Counted from the first letter of the stretch, positions 15,605 through 25,050 are shown. The stretch is DNA of 34,652 nt from Synechococcales cyanobacterium GL140_1_metabat_312 (GCA_025351345.1 JANXWB010000021.1:1-34652), one strand, 5' to 3'. Notes: generated from the letters alone by a model not told the origin. Numbers and translations: made by a program.

Positions 15605-16789
15605 CTATATCTTCTCATCCAAGGCGATCGGCATGACCTTAAAAGGTAAATCCTCATTCACCGCCTCAATTTCCTGTTGTTCCATGGCATTAATCCGATC
15701 GATATTGTTTCGTAAAATATGGGACAGTTGCGGATCATAAAAACGATGCAATGAATAGTTTACTACTGCCGGAAACCCACGCCGTTTCTTGTGTCTACCG
15801 CCTGCACCCGGATCAAATTGACGAATACCGTTTTGAATTGCCCACTCAATTGGCTGATAGTAACAGGCTTCAAAATGCAACGAATCAACCTCTACCGTCG
15901 AACCCCAATATCGACCATACAACCGATCGCCATCTCTCAAACAAAAGGACATGCCCACAGGATTATGATCATCAGACTCAGTATAGGCTGCAAAGAAAAC
16001 AACCCGATGTCGCCAAATTGATTCTAAATGCTCAAAGAATGCTTGAGTTAAATATTTACTCCCCCACCCACCAAATTTATCACAGGTATCCGCATAAAAT
16101 TCATACATTCGCTTAAATAAATGGGACGGAATCTCATCCCCTGTCCAAACTTTAAAATGTATTCCAGATTCAGTAATAGACTTGCGCTCTCGCTTGATAT
16201 TACGTCTTTGATTTGAATTAAATGATTTAAGATAGTCATCAAACGTTTTATAGTTATTATTACCCCAAATATAACCATGGTGTTGCCAAAGGCTGAAGCC
16301 TAGTGACTCCAATTGCGATCGCCAAGCCGGATCAACGTACAAAAAATTACAGCCTGAAAGCTGATTACGAACACAAAATTGATCGATTACATTAATCATC
16401 ATTTTCGTCAGCATCGTCTCATCTTCAGATTCATGAATCAAAAAACGATAGCCTTCTGCTGGAGTAAAGGGCGACATTCCCAATAACTTCGGATAATAGT
16501 CCCGCCCCAATCGCTCGGAAAGCTCGGCCCATTGATTATCAAATACAAACTCACCATAACTATGGCCTTTCACATACAAAGGAACCGCCGCCACCAGTTG
16601 TCCTTCCTTACGCACAATCAAATGATTCGGCAACCAACCTGTATTTGCCGTCGTGCTGCCGGACGTTTCCATATTCCGCAACCAGGCCCAAGTCAAAAAC
16701 GGGGTCGCTAACTTCGTGGCCATGGCATCCCACTCCTGTGCTGAGACCTGTGCAAGACTATTCACCCAAGCGACTTCATATTGCATCAT
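15605..16789 (-). CDS. FemAB-like GNAT-fold acyltransferase (COG3146 type)
   Basis: A 394-residue protein of the peptidogalycan-biosynthesis/FemAB-like family (formerly DUF482). Features: WDAMATKLATPFLTWAWLRN at the N terminus, LVAAVPLYVKGHSYGEFVFD, the basic block NSNQRRNIKRERKSI, MYEFYADTCDKFGGWGSKYL, and the C-terminal FDPGAGGRHKKRRGF. The two-GNAT-domain fold transfers an acyl or aminoacyl group, but the substrate is not established for this branch. The start could be either of two adjacent ATGs. It is divergent from the fructosamine-kinase-like gene. Confidence 0.88.
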   Translation of the reverse strand: MMQYEVAWVNSLAQVSAQEWDAMATKLATPFLTWAWLRNMETSGSTTANTGWLPNHLIVRKEGQLVAAVPLYVKGHSYGEFVFDNQWAELSERLGRDYYPKLLGMSPFTPAEGYRFLIHESEDETMLTKMMINVIDQFCVRNQLSGCNFLYVDPAWRSQLESLGFSLWQHHGYIWGNNNYKTFDDYLKSFNSNQRRNIKRERKSITESGIHFKVWTGDEIPSHLFKRMYEFYADTCDKFGGWGSKYLTQAFFEHLESIWRHRVVFFAAYTESDDHNPVGMSFCLRDGDRLYGRYWGSTVEVDSLHFEACYYQPIEWAIQNGIRQFDPGAGGRHKKRRGFPAVVNYSLHRFYDPQLSHILRNNIDRINAMEQQEIEAVNEDLPFKVMPIALDEKI

Positions 16790-16899
16790 CGTCTCTAATC
16801 CCTAATTCATCTGCTCCCTTACTAGCTTAGTAGACAGAACCCAAATCGGGAAAGCACCTAGTCTATATAATTTAAAATAACCTCCATTCAATCGCCACC

Positions 16900-17790
16900 A
16901 TGCTCTCCAAAATCCTGGCCCAGTCGATCGCAGACGATATCAGCAACACCATTAAACAAGGCTTCGAGATTAAAACAAGTCAAGTCCTCCACGGCGGAGA
17001 CATTAATCAAGCCTATAAAATCACAGATCACGATCGCACCTATTTTGTTAAGATCAATCAGTCCGATCGGCGAACCATGTTTGAAGCAGAACTAGATGGC
17101 CTGAACCAAATTGCTAATACCCACACCATTCGTGTTCCAACCCCTATTTGTACGGGAATTTGTACAGGAACTGCCGAATCCTATTCTTATTTGGTACTAG
17201 AGTATTTATCGCTAGTCGCACTTACTGAGAAAACGCGCTATGAACTGGGAATCAAGCTAGCTGAACTTCATTTGGTTTCAGGGTCAACAGCATTTGGTTT
17301 GAGTATTAGCAATACGATCGGGACAACAGCTCAACCGAATCCCTGGACGGCAAATTGGATCGAATTTTGGCGCGACATCCGTATTAAATATCAACTTAAT
17401 CTCGCAATTCAAAAAGGTGCAAAGTTTAGCGATGCCAATCAACTACTGGATGCAATTCCCACAATACTCAAAGACCATTCACCCAAACCCTCCTTAGTCC
17501 ATGGAGATCTTTGGGGGGGAAATGTAGGAGCATTAGTCACGGGAGAAGTCGTGATCTTCGATCCAGCAGCATATTGGGGCGATCGGGAAGTGGATTTGGC
17601 AATGACAGAATTGTTTGGTGGATTTGGTTCAACATTTTACCGAGGGTATGAATCAATTTACCCGATCGTCCCTGGATTTGCTAAACGAAAAATTCTTTAT
17701 AATCTGTATCACATTCTAAATCATTATAATTTGTTTGGCGGTAGCTATGAAGGACAAGCCGATCGAATGATGGGGTCACTCTTGAATTGA
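16900..17790 (+). CDS. Fructosamine-3-kinase family protein
   Basis: A 296-residue small-molecule kinase of the aminoglycoside phosphotransferase fold. Family motifs: the nucleotide-binding loop GGDINQAYK (32-40), K51 in FVKIN, E63 in FEAELDGL, the catalytic loop HGDLWGGN (201-208, catalytic D203), and the metal-binding D221 in DPAAYWGDRE. Members phosphorylate ketosamines formed by glycation so that they fall off proteins, a repair activity; some bacterial members act on ribulosamines. A small internal duplication GICTGICTG occurs near residues 86-90. Its 3' end overlaps that of the convergent ATL gene by 15 bases. Confidence 0.92.
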   Translation: MLSKILAQSIADDISNTIKQGFEIKTSQVLHGGDINQAYKITDHDRTYFVKINQSDRRTMFEAELDGLNQIANTHTIRVPTPICTGICTGTAESYSYLVLEYLSLVALTEKTRYELGIKLAELHLVSGSTAFGLSISNTIGTTAQPNPWTANWIEFWRDIRIKYQLNLAIQKGAKFSDANQLLDAIPTILKDHSPKPSLVHGDLWGGNVGALVTGEVVIFDPAAYWGDREVDLAMTELFGGFGSTFYRGYESIYPIVPGFAKRKILYNLYHILNHYNLFGGSYEGQADRMMGSLLN

Positions 17791-18138
17791 GGCATTTTTA
17801 AAATTTTCAACCTGTATAAATTCTTCCGGGTTCGGTTGCCATTGACATTGTTTAAAATTCACCCGGCCTGATTTGTTAAATTCAACGCCTTCAGATTCTA
17901 AAAGCGATCGTTGTAAGTAATCATTTCCCTCACGAAATGGAGATTCAGAGATTTCCCCTTTTGCATTAATCACCCGATGCCACGGCACATCTGCATCCGG
18001 CGCAACCCGAAATAAGGCATAGCCCACAACTCTCGCTTTGCGCTGCATTCCCGTTAAATTTGCAATCTGACCATAGGTCGCTACTTTTCCGTAGGGGACG
18101 CGCTTTACGGTTTCATAGATTTGTTCATAGGTATTCAT
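17776..18138 (-). CDS. Alkyltransferase-like (ATL) DNA repair protein
   Basis: A 120-residue protein of the MGMT C-terminal family. The helix-turn-helix and arginine finger are present in GKVATYGQIANLTGMQRKAR, and the active-site motif PCHRV is changed to PWHRVI with W53 in place of the acceptor cysteine. This substitution marks alkyltransferase-like proteins, which bind O6-alkylguanine and hand it to nucleotide excision repair rather than repairing it directly. It is preceded by the HAD gene with only a 3-base gap, so the two form an operon. Confidence 0.9.
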   Translation of the reverse strand: MNTYEQIYETVKRVPYGKVATYGQIANLTGMQRKARVVGYALFRVAPDADVPWHRVINAKGEISESPFREGNDYLQRSLLESEGVEFNKSGRVNFKQCQWQPNPEEFIQVENFKNASIQE

Positions 18139-18141
18139 GTC

Positions 18142-18915
18142 TTAAGCCTCGATCAATCGCTGGGCTAAATCTAAATCAAAGAAGGTTGCATCGCCAATTT
18201 GATCTCTGGCCTTTCCACCCGTTACCTGGAATGGATTCTTCGCATCACCCAGTCCATCAATCACCAAAGCCGCCGATCGAAATTCTTGCCCTCGCGTATA
18301 GTCATTCCAAGTCACAACGGTCTTCAGTCCCGCCGCAGTTGCCGATCGTAATCCCTGCTGAGAATCCTCTAAAACCAGACAGGTTTCGGGATTAAGTTCT
18401 AATTCACGAATCACATGTAAATAAATATCAGGCGCTGGTTTTTTGGCTGGAACAATATCCCCCGCCGCAATCAAATCAAACCATTCTGGACTATTCGCAT
18501 CCAAAGCCGTTTGCAATAATGTCATTACACTCCCAACAGAACTCGTCGTTGCGATCGCTAACTTCACTCCCGATTCCCGCGCGTCTTGAATCAACCGCCG
18601 AATTCCAGGCCGCAATCCAATAGAACCCTCTAAAACCAATTGATGATAGAAGCCTTGTTTCAATGTATGTAATTCTGTCGCAAATGCATTCATATCGGTG
18701 GGCGATCGAAAATTGGGCATAAACCGATCGGCATAATAGGTAATCCGCTCCTTACCACCCGCCACATCTAAGAGCTTGCCATATTGCTGCACAGTCCACA
18801 TCCACCCCAAGCCCTTGGCCGCAAACGCCCGATTAAATGCCACTCGATGACCATCTCTCTCGGTTTCGGCCAATGTCCCATCGACATCAAAAATCAATGT
18901 GTCCAATTTCTTCAT
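18142..18915 (-). CDS. HAD-superfamily phosphatase (CbbY-like)
   Basis: A 257-residue HAD subfamily IA hydrolase. Motif I is IFDVDGTLAETE with nucleophile D10 and acid/base D12. Motif II is LAIATTSS, then K in PAKKPAPDIY, and the final acidic motif is VLEDSQQGLRSA. The sequence AETERDGHRVAFNRAF resembles CbbY, which removes the Rubisco inhibitor xylulose-1,5-bisphosphate. The substrate cannot be proven from sequence. It is the first gene of a tight operon with the ATL gene. Confidence 0.87.
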   Translation of the reverse strand: MKKLDTLIFDVDGTLAETERDGHRVAFNRAFAAKGLGWMWTVQQYGKLLDVAGGKERITYYADRFMPNFRSPTDMNAFATELHTLKQGFYHQLVLEGSIGLRPGIRRLIQDARESGVKLAIATTSSVGSVMTLLQTALDANSPEWFDLIAAGDIVPAKKPAPDIYLHVIRELELNPETCLVLEDSQQGLRSATAAGLKTVVTWNDYTRGQEFRSAALVIDGLGDAKNPFQVTGGKARDQIGDATFFDLDLAQRLIEA

Positions 18916-19054
18916 GATTTGATAACTTATTTCAGATCGTATTTCTTAATCTGTCTACTCTACTGCCTTTAGCGTAAATAAATGTCGATCGTGGCCTTAC
19001 TCAAAAGATAGAGAAAACCAGACAAGGCTAGTTTCGAGACGTGAGCCAATGATA

Positions 19055-20179
19055 TTATTTTTGGACGATCGGGATCTTAATAATCAATTCAGTACCTTTT
19101 CCGATCGAAGAAATACATTCAATGGTACCTTGATGCTGCTCAGTGATGATTCGGTAGCTAATAGATAAGCCTATCCCCGTTCCCATTCCAATAGGTTTTG
19201 TCGTAAAAAATGGGTCAAAGAGTTTCTTTTGGGTTGCTGGATCAATTCCAATGCCATTATCTAAAAAACGAATACTCACAAATTTCTGATCCATCAAGAT
19301 GGTCTGGATTTCAATGCAATCGGATGTTTGGTCTAATTCTCTTAGTTTCTGATTTCTGATTTTCTCTTCTATAGCATCGATCGCATTAGCCAAAATATTC
19401 ATGAAGACTTGATTCATTTGAGCTGCATAGCACTCGATCATTGGTAAATTGCCATAGTTTCTAATAATCTTAATTGCTGGACGTTTGAGATCTCTATTTA
19501 AGCGATGTCGCAACATGGTAATCGTACTCTCAATACCATCATGTAAGTCTACAGTCTTGTATTCCGCCTCATCCATTCGTGAAAAATTGCGCAATGATAA
19601 AATAATTTCCTTAATACGCTGGGTCCCTAGTTGCATGGAGTCAATAATTTTTGGTAAATCACGACTCATATAGTCGAGATCTAGATCATCAATTAGTTCT
19701 TGGATTTTGCTCGGTGGTTCTGTATAGAATTCTAAAAATTGTTGAACGATCGCTAAAAGGCTGTTGCTATAACTCCGTAGGTAAACCAGATTGCCATAAA
19801 TGAAGTTCACTGGATTGTTAATTTCGTGAGCAACCCCCGCAACCAATTGGCCCAGGGAAGACATCTTCTCTGCTTGGATGAGTTGAACTTGAGTGTGCTG
19901 AAGACTAGCGAAAGTGGCGGTCAGTTCTGCATTAGCCTGGGCCAGTTCTAGAGTTCGATTGACAACTTGAGCTTCTACAGTATCCAAAAAGCCTTGTAAT
20001 TGTGAATTGGATTGTAATAGCTCTTCTGAGCTAAGTTCTAACGATCGTTCTATCAATATGTGATCTGCTTCAAACTGGCAATAAGCCTCATCCACCGCCT
20101 GCAAAAAATTCTCCCACTCAGGTAGTGGATTGATATGGCTCAGATGACGCTTAATTTGACGCTGAAGGAGTGGATGCAT
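19055..20179 (-). CDS. Soluble sensor histidine kinase
   Basis: A 374-residue protein without membrane segments. Residues 1-60 form a helical region starting HPLLQRQIKRHL, followed by a coiled coil (about 60-105). The H-box is SSLGQLVAGVAHEINNPVNF with phospho-acceptor H118. The ATPase domain shows the N-box MNQVFMNILANAIDAIEE, G1 FLDNGIGID and G2 GMGTGIGLSISY. It lies 52 bases downstream of the FIST gene on the same strand. I recall this N-terminal type in kinases that accompany FIST sensors. There is no response regulator gene in the window. Signal input is probably through the FIST protein. Confidence 0.92.
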   Translation of the reverse strand: MHPLLQRQIKRHLSHINPLPEWENFLQAVDEAYCQFEADHILIERSLELSSEELLQSNSQLQGFLDTVEAQVVNRTLELAQANAELTATFASLQHTQVQLIQAEKMSSLGQLVAGVAHEINNPVNFIYGNLVYLRSYSNSLLAIVQQFLEFYTEPPSKIQELIDDLDLDYMSRDLPKIIDSMQLGTQRIKEIILSLRNFSRMDEAEYKTVDLHDGIESTITMLRHRLNRDLKRPAIKIIRNYGNLPMIECYAAQMNQVFMNILANAIDAIEEKIRNQKLRELDQTSDCIEIQTILMDQKFVSIRFLDNGIGIDPATQKKLFDPFFTTKPIGMGTGIGLSISYRIITEQHQGTIECISSIGKGTELIIKIPIVQK

Positions 20180-20231
20180 TTGAGGCGTAAGGGTATCCTA
20201 ACAATCAATGGATAAACTGATGATGCTACAT

Positions 20232-21443
20232 TCATTGCTCTAGTAACGTTGTAATTGTCATGGTTTGATTATGCAATTGACAGAGTTCACCCAATTCTGC
20301 TGGCCCCATCTCACCATAGGAATAAAATCCTGTCAAGATAGTTGCTTTTCCCATTACTTCACGAATGCCTTCAATTTCTTCCTCAACGCGCTGTTTTAAA
20401 ACTAATTTTCGACCGACACAGCTGATTAGAATAGCTAACTCTGGGGCAATGCCATTAGTTCCATTCAGGCTGGATCCTGCTGCCTCGATCGCTCCATTCA
20501 CCAAGCATTCAACGTTAGATTGCATGAGTTGCACAATGTGGCCTTCAGGGACATCACCAGCAAAAGTCATGCTCTGATTGGTTTCATCAATGGCGAGAAT
20601 GGTCCTCACTACGGATCGGTCATTATTATATCCTTGTAAACTGAGTGGGAACAGTAGTCCAGTGGCGGGGAGTCCAGTGGCATGATTACTTAAGTATTTT
20701 TTGTAAAGTTTGAGAGCTGATTGGCCGTCTAATTCATATAAGATATTGCCCTTAGATTTTGTAATCAAACGCTTAGGGCCAAAGGGCTTCCAGCCTCCTA
20801 GAGAACTGTATCCAACTTTCAACCGATCGCCATAGAACCCTACAGCCGCAATGAAGTTGGGACCAATGATATTGTTCCATAGGATTAAAGTTTCTTGAAA
20901 TCGGGTTCCATCTCCGGCTAGGCCACCTGTAAAGGTCACATTCTCAGGAAGTTGCGATCGAATACCTCGAATGAGGTCACTCCCATTTACCGCAAGCCCA
21001 TCAGACAGAACAAATAGATGAACTAAATCTTTTGATTCAAAAGTTTGAGCTAATTTTGCTCCTGCTTGAAAACTAGTTTGATGGGGTTCAAGTTCAATCG
21101 CCTTGCTAAAAATTGTAGTCTGGTCAAATTGAATGGCTGTTGCAACTAGAGACTGCCGATCTGTAACTTGAGTATCAGAGATTTCACCTGCTGTAGAGCA
21201 GCCAAGAAAGTGAGCATTAGGATAGACCGATCGCAGTGATTCCAAGGGTTTTCCTGATTTTAGAATTGCGGTTTCACCAAAGATCAGAACGAGTTGGGCA
21301 TTCGGCAATAGCATTACTTCTTGTGCATTGCTTACCTGCCAGTCTTGTTCTACAGTCCATTGATATTGTTTAATTTTCATAGGTAGTCTTCTGGGAGAAA
21401 TTAGGATTGTCTGTGAACTAATGCGAGTAGTACTTTCATCCAA
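20232..21443 (-). CDS. FIST-domain sensory protein
   Basis: A protein of 382-403 residues with an N-terminal FIST domain (VLIFGETAILKSGKPLESLR, HFLGCSTAGEISD, VHLFVLSDGLAVNGSDLIRG and FTGGLAGDGTRF) and a C-terminal FIST_C domain (SALKLYKKYLSNHATGL, then MTFAGDVPEGHIVQLMQSN and FYSYGEMGP). FIST proteins are proposed to bind small ligands such as amino acids and pass the signal to a kinase. No signal peptide or membrane segment is seen. The start is uncertain: ATG at 21443 or at 21380 (MKIKQYQW). It is the first gene of an operon with the histidine kinase. Confidence 0.9.
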   Translation of the reverse strand: MDESTTRISSQTILISPRRLPMKIKQYQWTVEQDWQVSNAQEVMLLPNAQLVLIFGETAILKSGKPLESLRSVYPNAHFLGCSTAGEISDTQVTDRQSLVATAIQFDQTTIFSKAIELEPHQTSFQAGAKLAQTFESKDLVHLFVLSDGLAVNGSDLIRGIRSQLPENVTFTGGLAGDGTRFQETLILWNNIIGPNFIAAVGFYGDRLKVGYSSLGGWKPFGPKRLITKSKGNILYELDGQSALKLYKKYLSNHATGLPATGLLFPLSLQGYNNDRSVVRTILAIDETNQSMTFAGDVPEGHIVQLMQSNVECLVNGAIEAAGSSLNGTNGIAPELAILISCVGRKLVLKQRVEEEIEGIREVMGKATILTGFYSYGEMGPAELGELCQLHNQTMTITTLLEQ

Positions 21444-21752
21444 AAGTATGCCCCTAGATCTTGAAAATTTTACAGGCTACTTTAAATTAATCCCCAATTC
21501 TACAGCTAATCTCTAGTCCAAATAAATGATTATTAACATTTTACGTAAAAACACTGATGACCAAGAAGAAGAAACATATGGGAATTCACAGCCATATAAC
21601 AAAATAATCATAGACAAACAATCCTGATGAATGACCGGAATACTTGTATAGAGAAGTGAAGATGTATTTATCAAACGCGGAAATCCATCGGTAGCATTAG
21701 ACACGTTCTCCAAAATCTCCGCCCCAAGACTCATCAGGAAATCATAACGATC
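21444..21752. other. Divergent promoter region between the FIST operon and the PLD/TPR gene
   Basis: These 309 bases separate two divergent transcription units and probably hold both promoters. The middle is AT-rich (for example around 21520-21545). I see no protein-coding gene I would trust and no clear hairpin terminator. Confidence 0.5.
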
Positions 21753-24191
21753 ATGAAAAACGAAAAGTGGCTCGACGTAACGGAATATGGACTTCTCGCG
21801 GGATCTGGCCTTGGATCGATCGCATCGATCGCCACTCAACAAATTGCCTACACTGCCGTCCCTGTCTCGTTTCTCATGATACTAAACCTGATTAACCGTC
21901 AACGCATGGATCAAAATGTCTTAAAGCAAAGCAAAGAGCAAATTACCCAAGTCGATCTACGCGTCAACCATCAGCTTGAAGTTCTCGATCGGCGAATTCA
22001 AGGTTTGCCGACCTTTTGGGATCTTGCCAGTCTACGCAAGATATTAATGCAAAAAAATCGTGCCCATCTAAATCGTCTTCACAGTCAATTAGATCAACGC
22101 ATTAGCGCCATTGAAATTCAAGAAGTCGGCGAAATTAAAACTAATATGAATGATATTCAGGTGCAACAATCCCGCATCATAGAATCGATCGATCGGATTA
22201 CTGGAACCCTTCACCGCAGTGTATCGATCGAGCAACTCCACGAAACAGATGGCAACCTAAAACAGCTCCAAGGCCGCGTTAACAACTTGCAGACCGGACT
22301 CGAAGACCTCAGCCGTACCTACAAACCCAGCACATTGCGAATGCTGCAAGGCCAAATTGACTATATCAATCGTCGATTCAATGCCATGCCAAATCCAATA
22401 GATACCACCAGCCTCAAACAAGACCTTGAAAGTATGATGCAACTGGTCAGCGAACTGGTACCCCGTCGGGAAATAACCCGGTTGATTGAAGAACTCGAAC
22501 AGTTTCGTCATCGGGTGAACCATGTGGACGAATCCGTTGCGCCGTTGCGTGTCACTACTAAAATTTTGCGCCAACAAGTCACAACCCTCACGAACTTTAT
22601 TCGCAATACCCGCAATAATGAAGAGGTTGCATTCCACCAACAATCAGGCAATCCCGACCTAGTGGCGAAGTTTGCGGCCCTAAGCGAAACAGTAATTCAA
22701 CTTCAACAGCAGCTTGATGCGAAGAAAAATAATGCGACTGACGACGATTTACTAGAGTTTCAAACCCAACTGGAATCCTTAATCGAAACTCGGCTCACTC
22801 CTCTCAAAGGCGAACTTGATGGTATCCAAACCCTCACCCAAACTCTAGAACGACAACAGCAACAGCTTCATGGCTGGATGAATCGTTTGCCCGAAATGCT
22901 AGATTTCAGTGCGCTTTGTAATCAAATGAAATTCCTAGGCGATCGGCTCGATCGGCAAGATATTTACCTTGAAAATTTGGATAGTCAAGTGGGGGCGATC
23001 GCGGATGGCCAAGGGAATTCGGTTCCCTACGAATTGATCTTTGATTTGCAACCGGGTGATACCGAAACGTCCTACTCGTCCAATAGTCGAATTTTGCTAG
23101 AGCAAGCGTTGAAAAATGCTCAATCTCAGCTCATGTTAGTATTCCCACGAGTTGATAGTGAAGTGCTTGATAGTGCAATGGTTCAGAAATTCCGTACATT
23201 TCTCGATCGGGGCGGAAGGCTAGAGGTGGGCATCGGCCATTTAGGTGAAGTCCAACACACTCATCAGCCGCGCTACATTCATCAACGCCGCAATCACTTA
23301 ACTAGCAAGTCTTTTCTACAAAGTTTACTCAGTCAATTTACTGAACTCAATCAAAAATACAGTAGCCAATTTCGCTTTAAAGTCTTGGGAACCGATGAGA
23401 ATTTCTTAGTATGCGATCGTAGCTATGCCGTTCTCGGATTCCAATCCGTTGCATTACAAAGTGCCGTATTTCCCCGTGTGGCCGTCGGACTTAAAACAAC
23501 AGATCTCAATGTAATAAAAAGTTTGAACGATCGCTTTGAAAATCCCATTTTATCTGGAACTGATGCAGATGCCTATTTCAATCGAGCCTTAACCCGATAT
23601 GAATTGGGAGATCAACAGGGCGCGATCGCTGACTATACTCAAGTGATTGCGATCAATGCTGATCACGATATTGCTTATAATAATCGCGGATTAATTCGAT
23701 ATGAACTCGGCACAAAAGATGCGGCGGTGGCGGATCTAAATCGTGCAATCGTAGTTAATCCTTGTAATAGCATTGCCTACTGTAATCGAGGTATTATTCG
23801 CGCAGAATTAGGTAATCCCATGGGGGCAATGGAGGACTATAGCTATGCAGTTCATGCCGATGCCAATTGCAATCAAGCATATTTCCAACGAGGTGTGGCC
23901 CGAGCGCAAATGGGAAACAAAATGGGTGCTGTGGAAGATTTTAGCCATGTAATCATACTGAATGAGCAAGACTCGGCGGCTTATTTCTATCGAGGTATAG
24001 CTCGGACAAAATTGGGCGATCGGATTGGGGCCATTCGCGACTTAAAAGAAGCGGCCAAACTTTTCCAAGCCCAAGGCCACAGCAATAGACAACAACAAGC
24101 GTTGAATGCCGTTAGCCAACTCCAAAAGTCCCTTGTCATCGATGGTGCAATGAGTGGCAGCCATTCCAATAATGTCCCTCGTATTGGGTAG
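21753..24191 (+). CDS. Membrane-anchored coiled-coil protein with inactive PLD-like and TPR domains
   Basis: An 812-residue protein in four parts. Residues 12-45 are a short hydrophobic hairpin ending VPVSFLMILNLINRQRMDQ, a start I recall from several cyanobacterial proteins. Residues about 46-430 are a long, Gln/Leu-rich coiled coil. Residues about 440-600 look like a phospholipase-D-like fold (ILLEQALKNAQSQLMLVFPR, FRTFLDRGGRLEVGIG), but where the HxKx4D motif should be there is VLGTDENFLVCDRSYAVLGF, so the catalytic His and Lys are missing. Residues about 605-775 are five 34-residue TPR repeats (NRALTRYELGDQQGAIADYT type). It is probably a scaffold at the membrane. The partner is unknown; the divergent FIST/kinase operon is an obvious candidate. 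Confidence 0.8.
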   Translation: MKNEKWLDVTEYGLLAGSGLGSIASIATQQIAYTAVPVSFLMILNLINRQRMDQNVLKQSKEQITQVDLRVNHQLEVLDRRIQGLPTFWDLASLRKILMQKNRAHLNRLHSQLDQRISAIEIQEVGEIKTNMNDIQVQQSRIIESIDRITGTLHRSVSIEQLHETDGNLKQLQGRVNNLQTGLEDLSRTYKPSTLRMLQGQIDYINRRFNAMPNPIDTTSLKQDLESMMQLVSELVPRREITRLIEELEQFRHRVNHVDESVAPLRVTTKILRQQVTTLTNFIRNTRNNEEVAFHQQSGNPDLVAKFAALSETVIQLQQQLDAKKNNATDDDLLEFQTQLESLIETRLTPLKGELDGIQTLTQTLERQQQQLHGWMNRLPEMLDFSALCNQMKFLGDRLDRQDIYLENLDSQVGAIADGQGNSVPYELIFDLQPGDTETSYSSNSRILLEQALKNAQSQLMLVFPRVDSEVLDSAMVQKFRTFLDRGGRLEVGIGHLGEVQHTHQPRYIHQRRNHLTSKSFLQSLLSQFTELNQKYSSQFRFKVLGTDENFLVCDRSYAVLGFQSVALQSAVFPRVAVGLKTTDLNVIKSLNDRFENPILSGTDADAYFNRALTRYELGDQQGAIADYTQVIAINADHDIAYNNRGLIRYELGTKDAAVADLNRAIVVNPCNSIAYCNRGIIRAELGNPMGAMEDYSYAVHADANCNQAYFQRGVARAQMGNKMGAVEDFSHVIILNEQDSAAYFYRGIARTKLGDRIGAIRDLKEAAKLFQAQGHSNRQQQALNAVSQLQKSLVIDGAMSGSHSNNVPRIG

Positions 24192-24354
24192 AAGATAGGC
24201 TCTGCGGAGGCTCAATCGTTCTAATACTCTAAAGCTTAATTTTATCAAATAATTACATTGCGCTGATGTAAGATGGCGCAACTAGATCTACTATCATCAA
24301 TTGAACGATCGTAAAAAACTAGCTGGATGAAATATGTTTTAGTATTCTAATCAA

Positions 24355-24723
24355 TTACTTCTTCAAAAGCACCAACATTACACCACAAATAATCATTCCC
24401 AAACCAAACCATCGATAACCCGGAATCTGGTCCCCAAAGACATATTTCCCCACCATTACCGCAATCACATATTGTAAAGCTACAGACGGAGCCAGTACGC
24501 TCAACGGTACACGAGTCAAAATTAAAATATATAGAACAGCACCCCCGGCATAACAGGTCAAGCCGAAGAGTAATTCAGGAATCATTGCAATTCCTAAGAC
24601 ATGACTAACAAAATTGCTCTCCGACACCGCCCCCAATTTATCCGCACCTTTCTTTAGAAAAAATTGTCCGACACTGCCCGTCAATATTGTGATGAGCAGC
24701 ATAACAATATTCCCAAATTCCAT
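24355..24723 (-). CDS. Small four-helix EamA/SMR-like transporter subunit
   Basis: A 122-residue protein with four hydrophobic segments, the size and layout of ArnE/F- or SMR-type subunits. Key pieces are GSVGQFFLKKGADKLG near the first helix and VPLSVLAPSVALQYVIAVMV in the third/fourth. These proteins work as dimers and move polyprenyl-linked sugars or small cations; the substrate here is unknown. A ribosome site GAGG lies seven bases before the ATG. It faces the PLD/TPR gene tail to tail across 163 bases. Confidence 0.8.
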   Translation of the reverse strand: MEFGNIVMLLITILTGSVGQFFLKKGADKLGAVSESNFVSHVLGIAMIPELLFGLTCYAGGAVLYILILTRVPLSVLAPSVALQYVIAVMVGKYVFGDQIPGYRWFGLGMIICGVMLVLLKK

Positions 24724-25050
24724 CCCTCAACCTCACAGTTCTTTTTTGTAATTCTTGGCACATCACTTTACCATGCCGCGCAGCTGCGCTTAGGGACAAT
24801 AACACTACGATCGCAAGACACATTTAAACTATGGGCATAGCCTCTCTGAGAGAATCGTTCGCCCCCCTTAAAATGCACTTTGGGGACCACCTCATAGGAA
24901 GAACATTTTCACCGATCGGCTGATTTTTCTAAAAGATTTTATATTGTTGATGAAACAGGGGCTAAGTTGGAAAATAAACCATTATTTAGACGCTTAGGCT
25001 GAATTAGATTTGTATAATTCAAAACTACGCCAATTATCTACGATCGTCCC
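24724..25050. other. Intergenic region upstream of the ferredoxin gene
   Basis: These 327 bases lie between two divergent genes. They contain a perfect 12-base palindrome GCGCAGCTGCGC (24778-24789), a CTCTC-T-GAGAG palindrome (24842-24852) and the candidate ferredoxin promoter. No gene is seen. Confidence 0.5.
25013..25018 (+). promoter_or_regulatory. Candidate -10 box of the ferredoxin-ribD transcript
   Basis: A perfect TATAAT hexamer 32 bases before the ferredoxin ATG. No good -35 hexamer is found at the standard 16-18 base distance, so an activator or another sigma factor would be needed. This is a sequence match only. Confidence 0.4.

Noticed and set aside
15751-16116. Plus-strand frame of 121 codons
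   Set aside because: It is the complement of the FemAB-like gene, which has clear family motifs.
21513-21842. Minus-strand reading frame of 109 codons between the FIST and PLD/TPR genes
   Set aside because: It overlaps the start of the large plus-strand gene, has no recognisable domain and no convincing ribosome site.
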